From: Symbiodinium kawagutii
Lineage: Eukaryota > Sar > Dinophyceae > Suessiales > Symbiodiniaceae
NCBI GenBank assembly: GCA_009767595.1
Contig: VSDK01009657.1
Location: 286,118-350,117, forward strand
DNA length: 64,000 bases
Direction of reading: 5' to 3'
Within the stretch, counting starts at the first letter, position 1. Every line of letters starts with the position of its first letter. Below, piece after piece: positions 55,945 through 64,000 of the stretch. The notes below the pieces were generated by a model. The model was not told where the DNA came from and did no database searches. It saw only the letters and a list, made by a program, of their open reading frames with translations. The position numbers were made by a program, and so were the translations under genes.

Positions 55945-58415
55945 CGCTCTTCTTCCTGCTCAACCGCCATATGCGTTCGCATCTGTGTTCGTTCTGGACT
56001 CCAGAACCGAAGGTCACAAAGTTTGGCACCCTCCCACGGCCAGATCAAACACTTCCAGCCATGTTTAAATATAACTGACCAACAACGCTAGATACTCCTA
56101 GCAGCTCATGGCATTTGACCCAAAGTCAAGCCAAATTACTGTAATCGATTTGTTTCACTTGCAAATGCCATCTCCTATCTCAAATATTGGATACAGCTCT
56201 TGATTGATCATCGTGAATTTTGACATGTAGCCACAACATCACTTGTCACGTCTAAACCCCGTTTCAATATTTTGTTGTTACTTTTCATGCAACGACCACT
56301 CTTATACCATGGTAGCCACCTCAATGATCATGATGACAACCACTGGACTCGCCATCAAACCAATATCCGTGATATGAATCATCATTGGACCATGATTGCT
56401 CAGGATTTCAGGAGGGCTGTTGGCGCCCTGAAGAATTCTTTGCAAGGTGTCCAGCCAGGAGCCCTACGGATTTGATAGATCCATTGATCGATCCAGAAAA
56501 CCTGTTAAACCGGAGGCGCTTTGTTACATATGGATCTCCCACAATGGGATCGAACTGACAATCACTCTGAATCATCTCGTCAGGGCAGCCAGGAAGCACG
56601 CGCTGGCGGTAAATCTATTGCGTTGGTATGTCTAGAAATGATTGACAAATGATGGGCGCGCATGGTTGGCTACATAATGGTCTCAAACATGTTTCCACTT
56701 TTTTCCGAGGACTTGGCATGGTTGTCTGATTCAATAATATTATTTGGATGGGCTGCAACCACCAACCAGAAAGGATACTGCCACCTTGGGAAATATCGGT
56801 CTAAAGAGGGGACCCCAACCATCCACCAGGACCAAAGGATTCAAGCGCCCGGAAGCGCCACAAAGACCAAGGGACTTTTGGCTTTTCCGGAGAAGAACCC
56901 TGCGGAGGACAAGCAATGGGAACATGTATACGTAACGCACTTTAACGTATGAATTATTGTTTGTATGTGCTTTTCTATCAAAAAGTATGCGCGTATTCAT
57001 GTGGCTTTGCCATCAGACTATTCCAAATAATGATGGTTTGTCATTAAACTTGCCACATTGGCAGCTGCATGGATTGCAACACTCAGCCCCTTACGCCCAG
57101 AATATGAGCCCACCATCTAAACACAATTGCTTGACAGTCTTGTTAACTTGTTGCATAACAAAACGCTATTGTTTTACGGTTATTTCAATTCAATATTGCT
57201 CCTACTGCTTGATCATTGCTCAAACCAAAAAACCCATATCAAATCCGTCATCTCAACCTTGCTTCATCATTGTTCACCCATTCAGACATAAACCACGGCT
57301 ACCCTTGCCTCATTCTGGGCGTCATCATTCCCCGTCGACGTTTATTAAGCAAGACGGATGAAAAGCTACCCCTGGTAGGGAAGCTGCTGCGGTGAGAAGG
57401 GATGTGCTTCTGGTTACAAAAGGTTACCGCTCTAGCTGCGTGGAAGAACCCCAGGTAGTTGTTGATTCTGTTTAGATGCTGAAAATCTGGTGGACATGCG
57501 GTGACAAGCCTTCCTATGCTGGTGGGAAAGATCTTGATCACCTCGGGCCACGTCCACTGACTGCAACCACCCAATCATCGAACCTATTTGGGAAAAATAC
57601 TTTCAAAGACCGACCAAACATTGAATATGATTTCCTAATGGCTGATATTTTGTTGTGATGATTGATGATTGGGAAGTGCCAATGGTCAGTAACAGTGGGA
57701 AATCAAATAGGATAGCCACAATGACAAATCTTGAATACATATTCAGGATTGGTTCCAATGGACAATTAGATCTCCTGACAATATGATAGTCCCAGGTATG
57801 CCCCCGCCACATGGACTTCAAGATCTGCTAATCAGCCCCGTGATCCAAACTTTAGATGGTGTCCGCTTCCTATTTGTGAACAGCCTCAGAGTGTTGGACC
57901 ACAACATCTGGCAACGAAGGCGAGCATCAAATCAAGCAATATAAGCAATATGGGAAGATGAACATCTCAACAAAGAATAGTTGGTCATTTGGTGGATGAT
58001 CACTGGGGTACCAGGGGCCCTTGACCCACATCGTGGCCGTTTGTTGATGAAGGACACAGGATCATGGCTTTCTAAAACCATTGCCATGAATGACCAAACC
58101 GCTATTGCTAAAAGTCATCAAGTATCGCCATTTCTCATCATGAACCTTGACGAACCGTATGAATCATTATAGGATCAATGGTTGAACATTGAGTGTGAAA
58201 AAAGCCGACTGCGAGCTGGTTCCCGCCCAGCTTGTCGTCGGCCTTCGAGGAGGGATAGTCCGTCGCCACACCTTCACTACTTCCATGCGGTTCAGAAGCA
58301 GGCGGTGCACCAACTGTACATGGCATCAACCAAAAAAATCCATTAGCAACACATACCTTCAACTACGTCGCAGGGACTCCTTCATTGTAAACCCTGAAAC
58401 ATGGATATAACTTTT
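55945..58415. other. Intergenic stretch
   Basis: Unrecognised plus frames at 56662-56952, 57476-57658 (MLKIWWTCGDKPSYAGGKDL) and 58189-58410 have roughly normal composition but no supporting signals. Confidence 0.35.
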
Positions 58416-58419
58416 CACG

Positions 58420-58632
58420 TTGTTGATCTTTGAAGATCTTTTTGCTAACGAATTTTTGGGGAACTACAATCTGATTCATTTTTGTGATGAGACCACGAGA
58501 GAAGGTCATGGAACCTGCGCCTGGCTGGCGCAAGTTCATGCTGGGAATCCAAATGGTTACTACACTGACCAACAATACCAACCGGAAGAATTGCAATGCA
58601 TATCAAACACGCTACTACTGGTTCGAAAATAG
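58420..58632 (+). CDS. Open frame of coding-like composition, function unknown
   Basis: It reads MLIFEDLFANEFLGNYNLIH, then FCDETTREGHGTCAWLAQVH, then AGNPNGYYTDQQYQPEELQC and ends LVRK. Composition is that of a soluble protein, with no repeat structure. No family is recognised. An opposing minus frame (58445-58711) is taken as a shadow. Confidence 0.25.
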   Translation: MLIFEDLFANEFLGNYNLIHFCDETTREGHGTCAWLAQVHAGNPNGYYTDQQYQPEELQCISNTLLLVRK

Positions 58633-58707
58633 TTCCCAGTAGGGTTGGATTGTAGGGAGCTAATATAACCGACAACCACCAATCACGGGCGAAAGCCTTG
58701 CTGCACA

Positions 58708-58932
58708 TCAATTCCGAGTTTCAGCCCAGCTGTAGCCGAACACGCAGACATGTTGATAGACTTCATCACGCCAGGAATCTGTAGTTTCACTAAAATTAAC
58801 CATCACCAGTCCTGAACAAGTAAGTAGATCAGCCAGGATTTTTTCAGCTTCAGCTGATGCCATTCGGCGCCTTCGCCGTTCGCAAGGGCCTGGATGACGA
58901 GCAGGGTAGATCCACCATGACAAGCCATACAA
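58708..58932 (-). CDS. Possible short gene or exon, function unknown
   Basis: Within the minus frame the segment after RRRRR reads MASAEAEKILADLLTCSGLV, then MVNFSETTDSWRDEVYQHVC, then VFGYSWAETRN and a stop. An inner ATG at 58863 is a plausible start. The amphipathic AEAEKILADLL suggests a helix. No family is recognised. No intron signals were resolved. Confidence 0.3.
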   Translation of the reverse strand: MYGLSWWIYPARHPGPCERRRRRMASAEAEKILADLLTCSGLVMVNFSETTDSWRDEVYQHVCVFGYSWAETRN

Positions 58933-59439
58933 ATAGCTATGAACAGATCACCCCTAGTTCTGCTTTACCATAGAATATGGAGGGTTGCTTTCACTTTGTT
59001 GGCCGAAGACCGGCAGTGATGGTGCGGGATGTGCACAGTACGAAATTGCTGTTGATTTCATTGGCCTCAGTTGGAGCCGTTGGAGGTTAGTGTCTACATC
59101 GTAATTTCGTTTGTTGGTTAATATATCACCAGCTTCAGAAAATCGTCAGAACGCCTGCCTGCAAGTGCGAGGCGATATCTTTGTCGTCGATTCTTGCCAG
59201 CTCGGTTCCTTACCAACACTAAACGTCAGGAAAACAAAATCGCCAGCACAACAAAACACAAAAACGCCAACAAAAAACACCCACATCGAAAAGCGGGGCC
59301 AACAGCAACAATTGAAGGACCAGATCTCCACATGAAAACATTTTCTACACTTCAAGGTCAGAAATGAAAGCAACTGATGGGAACCGGAGTGAATGCGGAG
59401 GTAGAGTGGAGCGATCTGACGGATGAAAGCAAGACAAGG

Positions 59440-59940
59440 CGTGCCAGCCCAAAAAGTACCAAGCCAAAACGTACCAAGTAACAACGTACCACACCAAAAC
59501 CTACTACACCAAAACTTACCACACCAAAACCTACCACACAGAACAAAAACATTTCGCATCAAAACTTACCACACCAAAACGTACCATACCAAACCGGGCA
59601 AAGCAAAAACGTACCACACCAAAGCATACCAAACAAAACAGGACCACAGCAAAACCACCAGGACAACAAATCACCAGGAGCAAAAGCACCATATCAAAGT
59701 TCAAAAGCAGCAAAAGCACCAGGGCAAGAAATCACCAGGAGCAACAAACACCAGATTATAGTCACCAGCAGCAAAATCACCAGGACAAGAAACCACCAGA
59801 TCAAAACCACCACGACAAGAAATCATCAGGAGCAAAACTGTACCACACCAAAACGTACCAAGGCAAAACGTATCAAGCCAAACATTTCAGAACGAAATCA
59901 AAGTACGACATCAAAACCTGGCAAAATGCTCGAAAACACA
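59440..59940 (+). repeat. CAAAAC-rich tandem repeats
   Basis: Two related repeat types alternate: a 16-bp unit CACACCAAAACxTACCA (about 59480-59640, again near 59840) and CACCAGGAxxAAxAxAT units (about 59645-59830). The strand is nearly T-free. The plus frame 59423-59761 (HQNLPHQNLPHQ) and the minus frame 59146-59562 (FWCGKFWCSRFWCG) are repeat translations. Confidence 0.75.
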
Positions 59941-60034
59941 CCTGGGAGCGGCACTCGCGTTGAAGCTCAGCGGGCTCGTTCCCAAACTGTCAGGCAGATG
60001 GCATGAAAAACGTTTGAGGGTTGTTTTGCTACGG

Positions 60035-60185
60035 GAAACCATGTATGTTATGTATGCTTTGTAAATTATGTATGTGATGTTATGTCATGGTATGTAATCT
60101 TTTGCTATATATGTTATATTATGTTCTAAATGTTAAATGGTGTTATCTTATGTTATGTTATGTTATGCTCTGTATGTATGTAACC
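60035..60185 (+). repeat. TATGT/ATGTT degenerate pentamer tract
   Basis: Recurring TATGTTATGT and ATGTATG words of the same type as the large tract at 62240-63130. Confidence 0.75.
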
Positions 60186-60273
60186 TAACAGTTGTAGACT
60201 GTTGATGAATTTTGTAACTACAACCGGCTGTTGATTGATGTTGATACCATTGCATATTATATATTATCGCGAG

Positions 60274-60370
60274 GGCGCTGAGCTAGGGGGTTGGCCTCCG
60301 GAGCGTGATCTGCTGAAGGCAGTCATTGTGAAGCTTCATCCACACAGAGTTGTACCTCGCAAACGTTATA
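60274..60370 (+). CDS. Possible isolated exon with consensus donor, function unknown
   Basis: Bounded by TCGCGAG|GGCGC and CGTTATA|GTAAGT, the latter a textbook donor. One frame reads AELGGWPPERDLLKAVIVKL then HPHRVVPRKRY. It is GC-rich against A/T-rich flanks. No family and no partner exon are recognised. Confidence 0.3.
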
Positions 60371-60567
60371 GTAAGTTGATTCTTAACCCAAGTATACATA
60401 TATATATATATATATCTATCTACCATAAATGGTAATTGCCATAATTGTACCCTGGGTCAACCAACTGGGAGGCACCACTCTGTAGCCATGGGGGTGCTTG
60501 GATCAAACCACGTAGTCAGTCAAACTTCAGGACTGAGCCTTGGCTCTACTTATCATGTTAATCAAAC

Positions 60568-60670
60568 GGCGGTTTCTTAAAATCGGTGTACCCTCTATAA
60601 TGATCTAATAGTAACCGTTTATGACAAGAAATCATTGGTTTTGGGAGTACCCGATTTTAAGACAAGTCCA
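60568..60670. mobile_element. Hairpin MITE copy, subfamily variant
   Basis: The left GCGGTTTCTTAAAATCGGTG then TACCC pairs with the right GGGAGTACCCGATTTTAAGA. Matching changes on both sides (CGGTGTACC and GGAGTACCCG) show a variant that has kept its pairing. Confidence 0.65.
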
Positions 60671-61040
60671 TTTGTTTCTTACATGGCTCTCTACTTGGTC
60701 ACAAAGTTCCTACGAAAAATGCACACAATCACCCAACACCTGCTGTCACACCGCCCATGTTTCGACATCCCGAGGCCTGCAAGCGACGCAAAGCGATCTT
60801 ATGCTTCTTCCCAAGCAGGTGCTCCGCCCACCTGGGACTTGTTGCTGCCTACCACCTCCTAACACCAGCATCAGCACGGCTTTGCCCCTCAGAACCACAT
60901 GCTGCCCCCGCTTCGAGCACGGCCTCCAAATGCTTCCTCCCACTCATGTGATCCTCCCACCTGGGCACAGCTGGGTTGGCCAAGACCGGGTTGCCTAGGG
61001 AGGTCATTCACCATGGGTGCTTGGATTTCGTTCGTGATCA

Positions 61041-61147
61041 TGTGGGTGTTTCTCAAAATGGCGGTATCCCAAGAAATGATGGGTTTCCCACCACAAACGG
61101 CTAGTATTGGATGACTTGCGGGTCCCCGTTTTTGAGAAACAACCATG
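61041..61147. mobile_element. Hairpin MITE copy
   Basis: The left GTGGGTGTTTCTCAAAATGG and the right GGGTCCCCGTTTTTGAGAAA then CAACC pair. The outer bases CATG are found on both sides. Confidence 0.7.
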
Positions 61148-61308
61148 TGTGACAGTCAAATATGTTTGGAAGATGGCCCAGTTCTGCATCACATGCTGAA
61201 GAACTCAATCGCTTCTACACAAAACGTTCTTGCCATGATGTCAAGATTTGGTACCACAGAAGCGCTTGCGTTAATTGTGGAAATAAACTGACTTGTTTGT
61301 CTGTATCT

Positions 61309-61416
61309 ATGTGGGTATGTCCAAAAGCCGCGTACTCCCTGTAGCTAGTTAGTTTTCCCACCAATAACAGCTATTATTGGTTGGTTCAGGGCTAAACCAT
61401 CTATGGACAAACCCAT
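61309..61416. mobile_element. Diverged TIR element, possible relative of the MITE family
   Basis: The left GTGGGTATGTCCAAAAGC and the right ATGGACAAACCCATG are imperfect inverted ends about 100 bp apart. Internal ATTGGTTGGTT resembles the reverse complement of the family's internal AACCAACCA. Membership is tentative. Confidence 0.35.
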
Positions 61417-62138
61417 GTGAACGCCAAAGATGATGAGCTCTGGTGAAGAATCAGCTTGTTGGATGTATCTTGATGTATCTATGTCCGTGTGATGTCTGCA
61501 TCTTCGTGTGTGTCGGTTGCCCCTTCTCCTCCTGGTTGTCGCTCGGCTTCCCAACTGCTTCTGGCCGTTCATCGGAATCTGACAAAGATGGCAGAAAATG
61601 GCCTGGGCAGCTGGGAGGAATTTTGGTAACGACGGTTCGATGCCAACAACACGGTTCTATGACGGATGATGTGCATAGGATGATGTACATATATACGTAT
61701 ATATTTAAATATTTATATATTTACATATATACATGGCTAAGGGATCGTTTCGCGCGTTGTTTTCAAAGCGCCTTATAGTGTCGTCCCTGAAGCCATATAT
61801 TATGTATACCCTGGGTTTCCAACAACCATTGCTTCAATATGTTTTTTTAACAGCAACGCGACGTGAAACAACCAGCAGTCTATCCAATGAGGTCGACCAA
61901 GGGCAGTCCAGCTGCCGTAGGAAACGTCCCATTGGCATGGCTGGATTAAGGGCCTCGGAGATTCCAAGCAGTGACGGAGACGTGGCCAAATTGGTTCACA
62001 ACATGTGTTTAATCAGCAACAGGTCTTCACAAACTTAGGGGAAGAATCTGTGCGCAAATGCCTGACCCCATGCCCATGATGAGCCTTGAGTCCTAAGCTC
62101 TGCCGCTGTCCAAGGAACCATGCCACTTGAACGCTATG

Positions 62139-62205
62139 ACTGGTTGGTGGTTCCAACCCCCATGAAAAATGTTTGTCAACCAACTGTTTGGTCATATTTA
62201 CTAGG
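62139..62205. repeat. GGTTGGTGGTT repeat, copy 5
   Basis: It reads GACTGGTTGGTGGTTCCAAC then CCCCATGAAAAA, followed by GTCAACCAACTGTTTGGTC. Confidence 0.55.
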
Positions 62206-62239
62206 GAAAATACAAAGTGTTGAAAACCACCAAACAGTG

Positions 62240-63125
62240 TGCTAGTTATGTCATGTATGTTATGCTATGTTATGTGATGTCATGTCATGTCATGTTATGT
62301 TATGTTCCGTCGTGTTCTGTCATGTCACGCTATGTTATGTTATGTTTTGCTATGCTAGGCTATATTTGGCTATTTTCTGTAATGTTGTGTTATGTAATGT
62401 TAAGTTCTGTCATTGTTATGTTATGTGCTGTTTTGTGTTTTGTTATGTGGTGTCATGTCCCGTCATGTTTTGCTATGCTATGTCATGCTATGTAATGTTG
62501 TGTTCTGTGATGTTATGCTATGTAATGTAATGTAAGGTAATGTACATGAGCAATGTAATGTAATGTAATGTCATGTTCTGATTTGCAATGTAATGTAATG
62601 TAAGGTAATGTAATGTAATGCAATGTAATGTTATGTATGTATGTGTTTCTGTATGTATGTATGTATGTATGTATGTATGTATGTATGTATGTACGTATGT
62701 GTGTTTGAATGTTTGTATGTATGTATGTATGAATGTATGTATGTACGTATGTATGAGTGTATGTATGTATGTATGTAATGTAATGTGATGTGATGTAATG
62801 TAATTTAATTAATGTAATGTAATGCAATGTAATGTGATGTAACGAAATGAAATGACGTGAAATGAAATGAAATGAACTGAAAAGAAATGAAATGAAATGA
62901 AGTGATATGCACGCATGTATGTATGTATGTACGTATGGATGCATGTATGTATGTGTAAGTATGTATACATGTATGTATGTATGCACGTATGGCTGCATGT
63001 ATGTGTGTATGTAAGTATGTATGTATGTAGGCATGTATGTACGCATGTATGTATGTAAGTAAGTATGTATGTATGTATGTAAGTATGTGAGTATGCAAAA
63101 ATGAATGTATGCATTTAGATATGTA
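62240..63125 (+). repeat. Stacked 5-mer/4-mer microsatellite complex
   Basis: Four zones follow each other: TATGT/CATGT pentamers (62240-62525), TGTAA pentamers (62520-62635), GTAT tetramers (62635-62780), then TGTAATG and AAATG pentamers (62780-62910), and GTAT tetramers again (62910-63115). The long minus frames (62513-63190, 62805-63182, 62809-63114) read Y-I-H-T strings and are repeat translations. Confidence 0.9.
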
Positions 63126-63539
63126 TGTGACCGAAAGAACGCAATGGCCTGCTGGCAATGGGAGTGGCTGGTTGACATGCATTTCAACAATGTATCTTTG
63201 TGATCCTTCTATGTTCTGTCATGGCGGGGATCACTCGAAGTAAAATCTATTTTCACCCAAATTACACGCGCAAAGTTATTGGGTGATGAATCTGGCAGCC
63301 CCCCACGACAAACCATTTCAGGAAACAAACGCCAAAATTTGAAAAATATAGAAAAAAAACAAACGCCCCAAACACTTTCGCAAAACTTGGGATTTCCGCT
63401 TGAAAGCTCTGGCGCTGCCTCTGGCGCTTGGCCCATGTCAACTGGCACAGCACAAAACACTCATCTGCACGCTACGGTTTCGCGTCATTTGCGTACCGGC
63501 TTTCGATGATGACTAAATAAAAAACTTTGAGTCTTCAAA

Positions 63540-63660
63540 GATTCTTAGTTTCGGAGCATCAATCTGAAAACCTCACGTGGACAAAAATAACAAAAACACT
63601 GGAAAACGAAAAGAAAATTATCAAAAAATAATGAAGAAGGATAAACAAGTGCGAAAATAA
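63540..63660 (-). repeat. Inverted single unit of the 55.4-kb tandem repeat
   Basis: Its reverse complement reads ATTTTTGTCC then GTGAGGTTTTC then GATTGATGCTCCGAAACT. This matches the last unit at 55725-55765. Confidence 0.65.
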
Positions 63661-63664
63661 TTGT

Positions 63665-64000
63665 TTTCACTGGTCTCAGTCTGTGGCTGTCAAGAACTCA
63701 TCAAGCTAAACTGTCACTTGTGATAATCTCAAATATATGTATGTGTATATCTGTATGTATACAGGTACAGGTCTGGAAACGACTGCGACAGAACACTTTA
63801 TGAAACATCGTACATTATATTCGGTTGGATTACGTGATCACATGTACATCATTACATGTGCTTGTAGGTACATGTAGATACATACAGTACAATACATACA
63901 TTTAAATTGTACATCAAAAGCTGTTCAAATGAGTCACCCCATGGCCAACAGGTTGGTGGTTGAATCTGTTTTTTTCTCGTTGCTGTGCTACTGTGCTGCC
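63665..64000. other. Window end, nothing recognised
   Basis: ACATGTA-type words at 63820-63910 and a GGTTGGTGGTTGAATC fragment near 63950 that may begin another GGTTGGTGG repeat. Confidence 0.4.

Larger units (their letters stand above)
61148..62235. other. Intergenic stretch with diverged TIR element and TA tract
   Basis: TA-rich tract at 61685-61735. Frames at 61443-61778 and 61733-62038 are unrecognised. Confidence 0.4.

Noticed and set aside
59146-59562. Minus-strand frame with FWCG repeats, possible pentapeptide-like protein
   Set aside because: It is the antisense of the CAAAAC-type DNA repeat and lacks the pentapeptide-repeat pattern.
59640-59840. Regularly spaced CACCAGGA motifs as a possible CRISPR array
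   Set aside because: Units are short, degenerate and lack unique spacers of constant length; the genome is eukaryotic.
62513-63190. 225-codon minus-strand frame rich in Tyr, Ile, His and Thr
   Set aside because: Direct translation of GTAT and TGTAA microsatellites.

Overview
The window reads as nuclear DNA from a dinoflagellate, most likely a member of the Suessiales/Symbiodiniaceae group. The main reason is the one clear gene: a ubiquitin-like N-terminus followed by 26 tandem 22-residue FNIP-like repeats (core FNQSLDNVTLP). I know this architecture from large families of uncharacterised dinoflagellate proteins. The rest fits: very low gene density, no operons, no bacterial signals, abundant microsatellites, and many short interspersed repeats. 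No rRNA gene, intact tRNA, CRISPR array or recognisable transposase was seen. There is one 16-base assembly gap at 54056-54071.

Layout. Positions 1-5560 hold low-complexity and simple repeats and one GC-rich possible exon. Positions 5566-13529 form a composite structure: two near-identical inverted arms of about 1 kb, about 5.9 kb apart, bracketed by the same 9-bp direct repeat (ACACTATCC). This looks like a foldback or long-TIR, Mutator-like non-autonomous transposon, with a partial third copy of the arm in its interior. Positions 13530-32900 are repeat-rich intergenic DNA with many ~100-bp hairpin MITEs, a tRNA-derived SINE and several weak exon candidates. Positions 32925-34273 and 42066-43262 form a second, more diverged inverted repeat. 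The roughly 8 kb between its arms includes an 870-bp minisatellite with a 14-bp unit. Positions 43300-48400 are intergenic with weak exon candidates.

Positions 48621-51038 (minus strand) are the FNIP-repeat gene, with one GT-AG intron that I could place precisely. Positions 51040-64000 are repeat-rich again: a tandem repeat near 55.4-55.8 kb with an inverted relative near 63.55 kb, a CAAAAC-rich repeat near 59.4-59.9 kb, and a stacked 4-mer/5-mer microsatellite at 62.2-63.1 kb.

Apart from the FNIP gene, no group of genes can be shown to work together. Most long open frames are translations of tandem repeats. The most interesting material is the repeat biology: the 9-bp-flanked foldback composite, the abundant hairpin MITE family (about 13 recognisable copies plus remnants), and a small GC-rich dispersed hairpin family. 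The low-confidence exon candidates are GC-rich or open segments with plausible splice borders. None has a recognised function.
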